A stretch of DNA of 64,000 nt from an uncultured Reyranella sp. Its GTDB lineage: Bacteria > Pseudomonadota > Alphaproteobacteria > Reyranellales > Reyranellaceae. Every line of letters begins with the position of its first letter. Position 1 is the first letter of the stretch. Shown one piece after another: positions 9,001 to 17,429 of the stretch. Under the pieces are notes generated by a model, which was not told the origin of the DNA, made no database searches, and saw nothing but the letters and a program-made list of their open reading frames with translations. The stretch lies in the NCBI RefSeq assembly GCF_945957355.1, contig NZ_CAMFKM010000007.1:205196-269195 (forward strand), written 5' to 3'. Both the position numbers and the translations under genes were made by a program.

Positions 9001-9549
9001 ATGCCGCGTCTGGCGCCGCTCGACCTGAACAAACTCGACTCCGAACAGAAGAAGGTTGCCGACGCGATCCTCTCGGGTCCCCGTGGCGGCCTGCGCGGCC
9101 CCTTCGAGCCGTGGCTGCGCAGCCCGGTGCTGGCCGACCGCGCCCAGAAGCTCGGCGAATACTGCCGCTTCAACAATTCGCTGCCGCGCGACCTCTCGGA
9201 ACTCGCGATCTGCCTGGTGGGCCGGCATTTCAAGGCGCAGTTCGAGTTCTACGCCCATGCACGCCTCGCCAAGGAAGCCGGCCTCGCTGAAGACATCATC
9301 GAGGCGGTCCGCCTGCGCGCCACACCGCCCTTCAAGCGCGACGTCGAGAAGATCATCTACGATTTCGTTACGGAGTATCTCGAGACCAACAGGGTCGCGC
9401 CGACCAACTACAAGCGCGCCCTCGACGCGTTCGGCGAGAAAGGCGTCGTCGATCTCGTCGGCGTCTGCGGCTACTACATGCTGGTGTCGATGACGCTCAA
9501 CGTCTTCGAAGTGCCGCTGCCGCCGGGCGAGCCCGACCCGCTGCCGTAG
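9001..9549 (+). CDS. Carboxymuconolactone decarboxylase family protein
   Basis: A 182-residue AhpD/CMD-fold protein. The characteristic block is LPRDLSELAICLVGRHFKAQFEFYAH with a following LAKEAGL...D-I-I-E-A, as in the CMD family. It has one Cys rather than a CxxC pair, so an AhpD-type peroxidase reductant role is unlikely; decarboxylase-like or unknown activity is possible. AGAGGAAA precedes ATG 9001. Only six bases separate it from the LysE gene. Confidence 0.8.
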   Translation: MPRLAPLDLNKLDSEQKKVADAILSGPRGGLRGPFEPWLRSPVLADRAQKLGEYCRFNNSLPRDLSELAICLVGRHFKAQFEFYAHARLAKEAGLAEDIIEAVRLRATPPFKRDVEKIIYDFVTEYLETNRVAPTNYKRALDAFGEKGVVDLVGVCGYYMLVSMTLNVFEVPLPPGEPDPLP

Positions 9550-9555
9550 CCGGCG

Positions 9556-10191
9556 ATGGATTTCGCGACCCTCGCGCTCTTCTTCGTGACGGCCCTGGCG
9601 ATCGCGATCTCGCCAGGCCCTGGCATCCTCTATGTCGCGGCGCGCACGCTGGCCGGTGGCCGCGCCGAGGGCCTGGCCTCCAGCTTCGGTACCGGGCTGG
9701 GCGGACTGGTCCATGTCGCTGCCGGAGCCGTCGGCGTATCGGCCCTTGTTATGGCGAGCGCCGAGGCTTTCACGATCCTGAAGCTTGCCGGCGCGCTCTA
9801 TCTCGTGTGGATCGGGACCAAGACGATCCGCGAGGCACGACTGCCTTTCCAGACCAAGGTCTTGACGACGGGTGCGGCCCGGGCGTTCCGCGAGGGTATC
9901 CTCGTCGAAGCCCTCAATCCCAAGACCGCCGCCTTCTTCCTCGCTTTCCTGCCGCAGTTCGTCGATCCGTCAGCGGGTCCCGTGTGGCTGCAGTTCCTGG
10001 TACTGGGCCTGATCTCGGTGGGGCTGAATACCGCCGTCGATGTCGTGGTGGCGCTGCTGGCCTCGCGCGCCCGGTCGATCGCGATGGGCCGACCCACGAT
10101 GCTGCGCCGCCTTCGCACCGTCGCGGGCGGTCTCATCGCAGCCCTCGGCCTCGCACTCCTTGTCGCGCGGCGGCCGGCGACTCTCGGGTAG
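9556..10191 (+). CDS. LysE family translocator
   Basis: A 211-residue inner-membrane protein with about six transmembrane helices. It carries the LysE/RhtB signature AISPGPGILYVAARTLAGG near residue 18, which includes the S-P-G-P motif, and the conserved E-A-L-N-P-K-T-A-A-F-F-L-A-F-L-P-Q-F block. The family exports amino acids or similar small solutes by proton exchange. Substrate not inferable. Its stop codon is followed within 5 bp by a dispersed palindromic repeat. Confidence 0.9.
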   Translation: MDFATLALFFVTALAIAISPGPGILYVAARTLAGGRAEGLASSFGTGLGGLVHVAAGAVGVSALVMASAEAFTILKLAGALYLVWIGTKTIREARLPFQTKVLTTGAARAFREGILVEALNPKTAAFFLAFLPQFVDPSAGPVWLQFLVLGLISVGLNTAVDVVVALLASRARSIAMGRPTMLRRLRTVAGGLIAALGLALLVARRPATLG

Positions 10192-10195
10192 CGAA

Positions 10196-10222
10196 GATCC
10201 CTCGCAAAGGCTCGGGATGACG
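10196..10222 (-). repeat. Dispersed intergenic repeat, copy 1
   Basis: On the minus strand GTCATCCCGAGC, a few bases, then GCGAGGGATC. It is the same unit as the inverted pair at 13687-13774. It fills the 42-bp gap between the convergent LysE and cyclase genes. Confidence 0.6.
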
Positions 10223-10233
10223 CGCACGGCGCG

Positions 10234-11010
10234 TCACTCCTCGAAGATTGCGACGGCGCGCGTCCAGCCGGCGGAGGCGCCGCGGATCTTGTGCGGAAAA
10301 CAGGCGATGGTGAAGCCGTCGCCTGGCAGCGATTCGAGATTGTGCAGCTTCTCGAGGTGGCAGTAGCCGATGTCGCGGCCGGCCTTGTGGCCCTCCCAGA
10401 TGATCGACGGATCGTGGTCCTTCGCCCATTTCTGGGCGGTGAAGTAGAACGGCGCGTCCCAGCTCCACGCATCGGTGCCGGTCAGGCGCACGCCCTTCTC
10501 CAGCAGGTAGATCGTGGCGTCGTAGCCCATACCGCAGCCGGCATTGACGTAATCGTCGTTGCCGTAGCGCGAGCCCGCGCGCGTGTTCACCACGACGATC
10601 TCCAAGGGCTTCAGCTCATGGCCGATCCGCTTTAGTTCCGCCTCTACCTCGGCCGCGGTGATGACATGGCCGTCGGGCTTGTCGCGGAAGTCGAGCTTCA
10701 CGCCGGGCTGGAAGCACCATTCGAGCGGCACTTCGTCGATGGTGATGGCGCGCTCGCCCTTGTTCATCGTCGGATGGAAATGATACGGCGCGTCAAGATG
10801 CGTGCCGTTGTGCGTCGAGAGACTGACGTTTTCGACCGCCCAGCCGGCGCCGTCCGGCAGGTCTTCCTTCTTCAAGCCGGGAAAGAAGCTGGCGATCTGG
10901 CCGGCTGTGTCGGCATGCCTGTGATACTGGATCTTCGGCCCGAACGGCGGCGGATCGGAGATCACGTCGTTCTCGAGGTAGATCGAAAGGTCGACGAAGC
11001 GACGGGGCAT
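10234..11010 (-). CDS. Cyclase family protein (kynurenine formamidase-like)
   Basis: A 258-residue metal-dependent hydrolase of the cyclase family (kynurenine formamidase fold). It begins MPRRFVDLSIYLENDV and carries the metal site STHNGTHLDAPYHFHP near residue 75 (H-x-G-T-H-x-D-x-P-x-H). Further on are GDGFTIACFPHKIRGA and conserved Asp/His residues. Such enzymes open or close amide or lactone bonds, and the substrate here is unknown. ATG 11010 is chosen because the fold begins there. It follows the SGNH hydrolase gene by 14 bp, so it is probably the last gene of the opgC-SGNH-cyclase unit. Confidence 0.85.
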   Translation of the reverse strand: MPRRFVDLSIYLENDVISDPPPFGPKIQYHRHADTAGQIASFFPGLKKEDLPDGAGWAVENVSLSTHNGTHLDAPYHFHPTMNKGERAITIDEVPLEWCFQPGVKLDFRDKPDGHVITAAEVEAELKRIGHELKPLEIVVVNTRAGSRYGNDDYVNAGCGMGYDATIYLLEKGVRLTGTDAWSWDAPFYFTAQKWAKDHDPSIIWEGHKAGRDIGYCHLEKLHNLESLPGDGFTIACFPHKIRGASAGWTRAVAIFEE

Positions 11011-11024
11011 GTTGTGTCCTCTTC

Positions 11025-11765
11025 TCAGGGACCGGTCAGCGCATCCAGGATCGAGCGGGTCAGCAGCTTGCCGATGCACTTCTGGCCGAAATCGTTGAGA
11101 TGCAGACCGTCGAGTTGCACGAACTGGGCGTAGGGCATGCCGTCATCGTACCAGCCGCGCATGATGTCGTAGCGGCGGAACAGGCCCGCGGAATAGTCCC
11201 TGGCCGCCCCGGCCATGACCTTCTCATAGGCTTCCTTGTCGGCCACGGCGACGACGGCCGGCACGTATTGCAGGTTCATCAGGATGAAGTCGGCCCCGAG
11301 CGATGTGCCGAGCTTCAACCCGCCGCGCAGCGTCTTGTCGAACTTGTCGAGCGGCATGTGGCGGATGGCGGCGTTGGTGCCGGTCTGCCAGATCACCAGG
11401 GAGGGCGGGTTGTCCTCCATCTCGGAGCGCATGCGGGCCGCCATCTCCTCCACGTCCTGGCCGCCGATGCCGCGGTTGATCACCTCGATATCGATGCCGG
11501 GCAGGGCCTTCTCGAGACCGATGCGCAGCTGCGTGGGATAGGCGAAGGCCGGATTGGAGACGCCGTAGCCCGCGGTCGTCGACGATCCCAGCGCAATGAT
11601 GCGCAGGAGCTTGCGCTCGGCGATCGCCTTGCGTGAGATCGGGAGCGTCGTTCCCAGCGCAAGCACCTCCGGCTTCGCGCGGCACAGGGTCATCGACTTG
11701 GCGTGGGCGGCTCCACCCATCGCCAGGGCGAGCGCGGCGACCAGCAGGGCGATCGTCCGCTTCAC
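11025..11765 (-). CDS. Exported SGNH/GDSL-type esterase
   Basis: A 246-residue hydrolase with a signal peptide (VKRTIALLVAALALAMGGAAHA). Block I is IIALGSSTTAGYGVS (GSST in place of GDSL), block II Gly is in NRGIGGQD, block III has WQTGTNAA and block V is DGLHLNDFG (D-x-x-H). It therefore has a full Ser-Asp-His set and should be a periplasmic esterase or deacylase. GTG 11765 is chosen because it overlaps the stop of the OpgC gene in a GTGA junction and starts the signal peptide. Translational coupling to the acyltransferase suggests that both act on the same glycan. Confidence 0.8.
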   Translation of the reverse strand: MKRTIALLVAALALAMGGAAHAKSMTLCRAKPEVLALGTTLPISRKAIAERKLLRIIALGSSTTAGYGVSNPAFAYPTQLRIGLEKALPGIDIEVINRGIGGQDVEEMAARMRSEMEDNPPSLVIWQTGTNAAIRHMPLDKFDKTLRGGLKLGTSLGADFILMNLQYVPAVVAVADKEAYEKVMAGAARDYSAGLFRRYDIMRGWYDDGMPYAQFVQLDGLHLNDFGQKCIGKLLTRSILDALTGP

Positions 11766-12907
11766 CGGGGGACTTCCGTCACCACCGGCACCCGAGCGGC
11801 CGCGCGCGCATTCCCGCGCTTGAACCAGGCCGCGATGTAGGCGGCCACACACATGATGGCGATGCCCAGGATGCTCACGACAATCTGCGACAAGATCGAA
11901 TCTTCATAGTGACTGACGATGACCTGGCCGCTGAGCGCCAGGAAGGTCCCGATGCAGAATATAAGCAATGAAGCTTCACCGCATCTGCGAAGTGGCTCCC
12001 AGATCGGCCATTTCAGGGCGGGGGCATCGATCGGCACGGCGATCCGGACCAGCCACGCGATCGCCAGGAAATGCAGGAATCGCAGGATGTCGATGTTGGT
12101 CTTGTCGATCGGATAGATGATCCGCGCCACCCAGACCGGGACCAGCCTTTCCAGCGGATTGTACTGCCAGGACAGGGCGATGAACGCGGCGAACAGGAGA
12201 AAGGCGACGGCCAGGGTGGTCAGCGGCGTGCGAAACCGGTCCAGCCAGGACAGTCCGGAGCCGAACACGGCGCAGGCCGCCCCAACGTGGAAGACGACCT
12301 GCCAGGCCATGGGATTGAAGTACCAGACCTTTTCGTCGGGGTAGGCTGGCAGTTTCCAGTCGAAGCGGCAGGTCGCGGCATAGAGGACGAGAGAGGCCGC
12401 GATCACGGCCCAAGGCCAGCGCACCACCACCGGCAGGACCAGCGGAAAGACAGCCAGCAGCACGATGTAGAGCGGCAGCACGTCCAGATTGACCGGCCGG
12501 AACTTGAGCAGTGCCGCCTCGAGGATGGCGCGATAGGGGTTCTGGCCGAGGCCCAGCAGCTCCATCTCCTCGATCAGGGCCGGCGTGTCGCGCGCGATCG
12601 AGACCCAGGCAATCTGCGCGGAGAAGGCCACGAACAGCAGGATGTGAGCGACGTAGAGCTGCCAGACGCGGCGATAGATGCGCGCGGCGGTGCGGGGCCA
12701 TCCTTCCTGGTCCAGCATCCGGCCATAGGCGATTACGGCCGTGTATCCCGAAATGAAGACGAAAATCTCGGTCGCGTCGCTGAAGCCGTAGTTACGAACC
12801 GTCAGCCAGCTCACGATGTTGGTCGGAATGTGGTCGAGGAAGATGAACCACAAAGCGAGCCCGCGGAACAGGTCGAGACGGATGTCGCGAACGGAGGCGG
12901 CGGCCAT
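11762..12907 (-). CDS. OpgC-family membrane acyltransferase
   Basis: A 381-residue polytopic inner-membrane protein with about ten hydrophobic helices. The N-terminus, RDIRLDLFRGLALWFIFLDH, has the R-x-D-x-x-R-G motif of acyltransferase-3/OpgC proteins. FVFISGYTAVIAYGRML is typical of OpgC, which in enterobacteria and rhizobia succinylates osmoregulated periplasmic glucans. No opgG/opgH is in the window, so the acceptor glycan is uncertain. It is the first gene of the unit; the promoter must lie in the 56 bp shared with the divergent hydrolase gene. Confidence 0.8.
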   Translation of the reverse strand: MAAASVRDIRLDLFRGLALWFIFLDHIPTNIVSWLTVRNYGFSDATEIFVFISGYTAVIAYGRMLDQEGWPRTAARIYRRVWQLYVAHILLFVAFSAQIAWVSIARDTPALIEEMELLGLGQNPYRAILEAALLKFRPVNLDVLPLYIVLLAVFPLVLPVVVRWPWAVIAASLVLYAATCRFDWKLPAYPDEKVWYFNPMAWQVVFHVGAACAVFGSGLSWLDRFRTPLTTLAVAFLLFAAFIALSWQYNPLERLVPVWVARIIYPIDKTNIDILRFLHFLAIAWLVRIAVPIDAPALKWPIWEPLRRCGEASLLIFCIGTFLALSGQVIVSHYEDSILSQIVVSILGIAIMCVAAYIAAWFKRGNARAAARVPVVTEVPR

Positions 12908-12963
12908 GCCTATTGGTACCGCACCCGAATCGTCTGCGCTACGCTGAGCGATGGAGGAAGGAA

Positions 12964-13680
12964 ATGACCAAGACCCCCCTGCTGCTCGTCCCCGGCGTGC
13001 TGTGCTCGCCCCGCTTGTTCTCGGCCCAAGTCGCCGCCCTCGCGGACCAGGCCGACATCGTCGTGCCCGACTGGCGCAAGGCGCCGCTGTCCATCTGGGA
13101 CAGCTGGGAGACCGCCGCGCGCTGGGTCGTCGACCAGATGCCGGCGGAAAAGTTCGCGCTGGCCGGCCTCTCGCTGGGCGGCATGCTCGCTGTCGAGATC
13201 ATGCAATTCGCCGCCGATCGCGTGACGAAGCTCGCGCTGCTCGACACCGGCATGAGGAGCCAGAGCGAGGCCGAACGAGCGATCCGGCGCGCCCGCATCC
13301 GGCTCGCCGCAGAGGGGCATTTCGAGCTGGTGCTCGGCATGCAGATGACACGCTTCATCCCGGCCTATCGCCTGCCCGACAAGCCGCTGGTCGACGAGGT
13401 GATGACGATGTGCGGCGAGATCGGCGTCGAGATCTACAAGCGGCAGGAGGAGCTGGCCGCCATCCGCACCGACCGGCGCCCCGACCTGCCTCGCATCAGG
13501 TGCCCGACCATCGTCGTCTGCGGTCGAGACGATGCGGCGACGCCCCTGTTCCTGTCGGAAGAAATCGCGAAGGCGATCCCGGCGGCCGCGCTGGTGGTCG
13601 TCGACCAATGCGGCCATCTCGTCACAATGGAGAAGCCCGAGGAGACCAACCTGATCCTGAAGACCTGGTTGGACAGGTGA
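12964..13680 (+). CDS. Alpha/beta hydrolase
   Basis: A 238-residue alpha/beta-hydrolase fold protein. It begins TKTPLLLVPGVLCSPRLF (oxyanion region), has the nucleophile elbow LAGLSLGGML (G-L-S-L-G-G), the acid in VVCGRDDAATP and the catalytic His in DQCGHLVTMEKPEE. The substrate is not evident; esterase or ring-cleavage-type activity is possible. ATG 12964 has a GGAGGAAGG Shine-Dalgarno. It is divergent from opgC and convergent with the CoA-transferase gene, with two repeat copies between. Confidence 0.85.
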   Translation: MTKTPLLLVPGVLCSPRLFSAQVAALADQADIVVPDWRKAPLSIWDSWETAARWVVDQMPAEKFALAGLSLGGMLAVEIMQFAADRVTKLALLDTGMRSQSEAERAIRRARIRLAAEGHFELVLGMQMTRFIPAYRLPDKPLVDEVMTMCGEIGVEIYKRQEELAAIRTDRRPDLPRIRCPTIVVCGRDDAATPLFLSEEIAKAIPAAALVVVDQCGHLVTMEKPEETNLILKTWLDR

Positions 13681-13686
13681 GCCCTC

Positions 13687-13774
13687 GTCATCCTGAGCCG
13701 AAGGCGAAGGATCTCACGCTAGCCAAGGAGTCGTCTCGTCGGTCCGCAAGGTCCTTCGCTGTGCTCAGGACGAC
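13687..13774. repeat. Inverted pair of a dispersed intergenic repeat (copies 2 and 3)
   Basis: Left copy 13687-13713 reads GTCATCCTGAGC ... GCGAAGGATC on the plus strand. The right copy, 13750-13774, is the same unit inverted (minus strand GTCGTCCTGAGC ... GCGAAGGACC). The two can fold into a large hairpin in RNA from either direction. The pair fills the gap between convergent genes. A third copy lies at 10196-10222. Confidence 0.7.
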
Positions 13775-13782
13775 AGAAGACT

Positions 13783-14991
13783 TTAGCCGATCACTTTCTT
13801 CTCGCGCAGCGCCGCGATCTCCGCGGCGCCGAGGCCCGCCAGTTCGGTCAGCACCTGATCGGTATGCTCGCCCAGCGCCGGCGGCGGCCGCGTGTCGTCG
13901 ACCGGCGTGTCGGAGAAGTGGAAGTTGGAGCCGATCAGCGGCACGTCGCCAACCTTGCTGTGCTTGTATGTCTTCAGCATGCCGCGTCGCTTCACCTCGG
14001 GCTCGTCCAGCGCCTCCTTCATGGTGCGGATCGGGCCGGCCGGCAGGTGGCGCAGCTTCTGCGCCCAGTTCTCCTTGGTGTCGGTCGTCAGCACCTCTTC
14101 CATGAGGCGCGTGAGCTCGGGCTTGTTGGCCACGCGATTGGCGACCGTGTCGAAGCGCGGATCGGTCACCCACTCAGGGTGCCCAAGCGCCTTGGCCGTG
14201 TCGGCAAACAGCTTCTGGTTCGCGACCGCCATGTAGATCTTGCCGTTTGCCGTCTCGAACGAGCTGTTGGGCGCCGACGCGAAGTGGCCGTTGCCGGCGC
14301 GCCGCGGCTGCTCGCCGCCGATCAGGTAGTAGGAACCCATGTTGCCCAGCGACACGAGCGCCGTGTCGTAGAGGGCGAGATCGATCTGCTGGCCCTTCCC
14401 GGTGTCGCGGCGCGCATAGAGCGCGGCGTTGACTGCGGCCACCGAATGGATCGCCGTCATGGTGTCGACGATGGCGATGGCATGCCGCAGCCCCTCGCCG
14501 TTGGCCTCGCCGTTGACACTCATCATGCCCGACTCGGCCTGCAGCACGGGATCGTAGCCCGGCCGGTCCGACAGCGGACCGGTCTGTCCGTAGGCCGAGA
14601 TCGAGAGATAGATCAGCTTCGGATACTTCGCGGCGACGCTGGCATAGTCGAAGCCGTATTTCTTCAGGACGCCCGGCCGGAAGTTCTCGACCAGCACGTC
14701 GGCACCAGCGAGCAGCTTGTGCACGATCGCCTGGCCTTCGGGCTTGGTGAAGTCCAGCGCGACGCTCTTCTTGCCCCTGTTGTAGGTCATGAAGAAGTGG
14801 CTCTCGCCGCCAGGGCCGCCGGCGCGCGGGCCGGCGCCTTTGCGCGTGTCGTCGCCGCCGTCGGGATTCTCGATCTTGATCACTTCGGCGCCCATGTCCG
14901 AGAGCATCTGGGTGCACATGGGTCCCGCGATCACACGGGAGAAATCGATGACGCGAATGCCGTCGAGCGGCGGCCGACCTGATTTTGACAT
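13783..14991 (-). CDS. Family III CoA-transferase (CaiB/BaiF)
   Basis: A 402-residue class III acyl-CoA:carboxylate CoA-transferase, which moves CoA between carboxylic acids. Visible blocks are LDGIRVIDFSRVIAGP, MGAEVIKIENP, YNRGKKSVALD, ENFRPG, SISAYGQTGP, GYDPVLQAESG and AIVDTMTA, whose Asp is the probable catalytic acyl carrier. ATG 14991 (MSKSGRPP) is preferred over 15012; both lack a strong Shine-Dalgarno. The gene is divergent from a TctC-type binding protein, a frequent pairing in catabolic loci of Proteobacteria. Substrate unknown. Confidence 0.88.
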   Translation of the reverse strand: MSKSGRPPLDGIRVIDFSRVIAGPMCTQMLSDMGAEVIKIENPDGGDDTRKGAGPRAGGPGGESHFFMTYNRGKKSVALDFTKPEGQAIVHKLLAGADVLVENFRPGVLKKYGFDYASVAAKYPKLIYLSISAYGQTGPLSDRPGYDPVLQAESGMMSVNGEANGEGLRHAIAIVDTMTAIHSVAAVNAALYARRDTGKGQQIDLALYDTALVSLGNMGSYYLIGGEQPRRAGNGHFASAPNSSFETANGKIYMAVANQKLFADTAKALGHPEWVTDPRFDTVANRVANKPELTRLMEEVLTTDTKENWAQKLRHLPAGPIRTMKEALDEPEVKRRGMLKTYKHSKVGDVPLIGSNFHFSDTPVDDTRPPPALGEHTDQVLTELAGLGAAEIAALREKKVIG

Positions 14992-15057
14992 GGCTGCAAG
15001 GTAGGGCTGCAAGCGGCGCGCTGTCCATCCGATGCATATGCGCTAGAGTCCACTCCC

Positions 15058-16038
15058 ATGGACACATTCCGCACATCGCTGTCTCGCCGCAGCCTCTTCA
15101 CCCTCCCTCTCCTTGCCGCCCTGCCCGCCGCTGCGCAGACCGAAACTTTCCCAACGAAGGCCATCCGCATCATCGTGCCCTTCGCACCGGGTGGCTCGGG
15201 TGACATCACGGCGCGCCTGGTCGGCAAGTACATCGAGGAGAAGACCGGCCAGCCCTTCGTGGTCGAGAACAAGCCGGGCGCGAATGGAATTGTCGGCGCG
15301 ATGTCCGTGAAGGTCGCACCACCGGACGGCTATACGCTGATGCTGGCCACGACCTCGACCAATGCCGCCAACGTCCACATGTACAAGAACCCGGGCTACG
15401 ACCCGGAGAAGGACTTCTCGGTCGTCGGCATCATCGGCTCCTCCGGCACCTTCCTCGTGGTGCCGGCCGACAGTCCCTACAAGACGCTGGCTGACCTGCT
15501 GGCCGATGCCAAGGCACGGCCCGGCAAGCTCAACTTCGGCTACTTCAACGCGAGCTCGCAGGTGCCGGCCGAGGTGCTGGGCAAGAGGGCCGGCGTCGAC
15601 TGGCAGGGGGTCGGCTACAAGGCGATCGGCAATGCCTGGAACGACCTGTATGGCGGCGCCATCAACTTCATGTTCGTCGACCTCACCGCCGGGCGCGGCC
15701 AGGTCGTCGACAAGAAGGCGCGGGCGCTGGCCATCTCGCTGGCCAGCCGCAGCCCGCTCTATCCCGACATACCGGTCCTCGCCGAGACCTTCCCCGGTTT
15801 CGTCTCCTCGGGCTTCCTGGCCATCGCCGTGCCGAAGGCGACGCCGCTGCCCATCCAGCAGCGACTGAACACGCTGATCAACGAAGCCATTACCGCGCCC
15901 GAGAACAACAAGCGCCTGACCGAGGAGTTCGCCCTCACCGCCAAGCCGCTCACGCTCGAGCAGTGCGCGGCGCAGGATCGCGAGGAGCGCGCCAAGTGGG
16001 CCGAGTACGTGAAGATCGCGAAGATCGAGCCCCAGTAA
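15058..16038 (+). CDS. Tripartite tricarboxylate transporter substrate-binding protein (TctC/Bug)
   Basis: A 326-residue periplasmic binding protein with an N-terminal signal (RRSLFTLPLLAALPAAAQ). The mature sequence has the Bug-family landmarks AIRIIVPFAPGGSGDITAR, VVENKPGANGIVGA and PPDGYTLMLATTS, which build the carboxylate-binding pocket. No tctA/tctB permease lies nearby. This is common for the large Bug family, whose members share distant permeases or act in sensing. It ends 3 bp from the convergent patatin gene. Confidence 0.92.
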   Translation: MDTFRTSLSRRSLFTLPLLAALPAAAQTETFPTKAIRIIVPFAPGGSGDITARLVGKYIEEKTGQPFVVENKPGANGIVGAMSVKVAPPDGYTLMLATTSTNAANVHMYKNPGYDPEKDFSVVGIIGSSGTFLVVPADSPYKTLADLLADAKARPGKLNFGYFNASSQVPAEVLGKRAGVDWQGVGYKAIGNAWNDLYGGAINFMFVDLTAGRGQVVDKKARALAISLASRSPLYPDIPVLAETFPGFVSSGFLAIAVPKATPLPIQQRLNTLINEAITAPENNKRLTEEFALTAKPLTLEQCAAQDREERAKWAEYVKIAKIEPQ

Positions 16039-16041
16039 CGA

Positions 16042-17256
16042 TCACTCCTGGCGGTCCGTCGGATCGCGCCAGCGCGACAGGGGGAGTTCACTGAACCCCT
16101 CGCCGGTCGGTGTGGCCTGCCCGGCCGTCTGGCTTTCACCGAGGGAAGACGCGGCGACGGCTTCCGCCCGCGCCTTCAGGAAGACTTCCGCCGCCTTCTC
16201 GCCCTCGGCGATCAGGCGGCCGATGTTCTCGGAGCCGCGATCGATCTTGCCCTCGTAGTCGAGCAGGTCCTGAAGCTCGGCCGGCATTTCGATACAGGGA
16301 ATGTGGTAGGGCTTGGCGCCATCGGTATGGAACGACTTCGGGATGCGGACGGGCGCCTTGATGTCGAAGCGGCTGAGAAATTCCGGACGGAAGGCATCGG
16401 CCAGGATCAGGTCGTTCATGAACTCGAGATGCCCGAGCTGCTGGAACAGCGAGATGTTGCCCTCGAGCTGATTGCGACGGTCGACGATCTCCCCCGGCTT
16501 CAGGGGCACCCGCCGGCTGGCCGTGGGATTGATCTTGATCAGCCAGACCTCGTCGGGAATGTTGGCTTCGCCGACCGAGCGCGGGCGGATCAGTTCCTCG
16601 ACGGGCGGGTTGTCCGAGAAGAGCCCGTCCCAGTAGGCATCCTGTCCGATCTGCACCGCCGGAAAGATGTTCGGCACCGCGCAGGAAGCCAGGATGTGCT
16701 CGACCCGGATGGGCTCGTGCGCGGACACGAACTTGGCGAGCGCACCGCTGGTCACGTTGGCGGCGCCGAGCATCAGGACTGGCCGCTGCGGCTTCGCCCC
16801 CCACGAGGCGATCTCCGCGAAGTCGATGTGCTTCTCGAGCAACCCGCGGAAATCGGAGAAGCCCGTGCGCTGCCCGGTCGTCATGAACTCCATCATCGAC
16901 TGCATGAGCAGCGACGACGGGCTGAGCTGCAGGGTCGGCATCATTCCGGCATTCACCAGGCGCACGGATTCGACGATGAAGCTGTTGATCGCGTGCTCAA
17001 CCGGACCCTGGGCGGTGTTCTCCTCCCAGAAATCCATCATGCGCTTCCAGACCGGCCGCTCGCCCTTCATGAAGGAGTACCAGAGCAGCGTGGCGCAGAC
17101 GGCGCCGCCCGAGGTGCCGCTGATGGCGACGAACTCGAACTCGTCCTTCAGCCGCCCCTGGCCCTGGGCCTGGCAGAGTGCCTTCAAGGCGCCGGCGGTA
17201 AAGGCGGTCTGGCTGCCGCCGCCCTGACAGGCGAGGGCAATCTTGGTCTTGGGCAT
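16042..17256 (-). CDS. Patatin-like phospholipase
   Basis: A 404-residue patatin-domain lipid acyl hydrolase. The oxyanion loop is CQGGGSQTAF near residue 12, the nucleophile is in GTSGGA (S49) and the catalytic Asp is in YWDGLFSDNPP, a D-G-L variant of the usual D-G-G/A. No signal peptide is seen, so a cytosolic or membrane-associated enzyme is expected. The last 130 residues go beyond the patatin core and are of unknown role. ATG 17256 has AAGGAACG upstream. The upstream frame remains open but shows no homology. It is divergent from hyuB. Confidence 0.88.
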   Translation of the reverse strand: MPKTKIALACQGGGSQTAFTAGALKALCQAQGQGRLKDEFEFVAISGTSGGAVCATLLWYSFMKGERPVWKRMMDFWEENTAQGPVEHAINSFIVESVRLVNAGMMPTLQLSPSSLLMQSMMEFMTTGQRTGFSDFRGLLEKHIDFAEIASWGAKPQRPVLMLGAANVTSGALAKFVSAHEPIRVEHILASCAVPNIFPAVQIGQDAYWDGLFSDNPPVEELIRPRSVGEANIPDEVWLIKINPTASRRVPLKPGEIVDRRNQLEGNISLFQQLGHLEFMNDLILADAFRPEFLSRFDIKAPVRIPKSFHTDGAKPYHIPCIEMPAELQDLLDYEGKIDRGSENIGRLIAEGEKAAEVFLKARAEAVAASSLGESQTAGQATPTGEGFSELPLSRWRDPTDRQE

Positions 17257-17429
17257 CGAGCGTTCCTTTGGAGGGCCGATACAATCTAGCGTGACGCGGG
17301 CGAGTTCGCCCATGCGACCGGTCGGACCGGTCCCGGCGATACATAGCCGAAATTCGACAGGCGAAGCGGCTTGCAAATTGCATGGTGACGCTCGCCAAAT
17401 GACGGCAGCTGATTTCGGGAGGAAGACAA

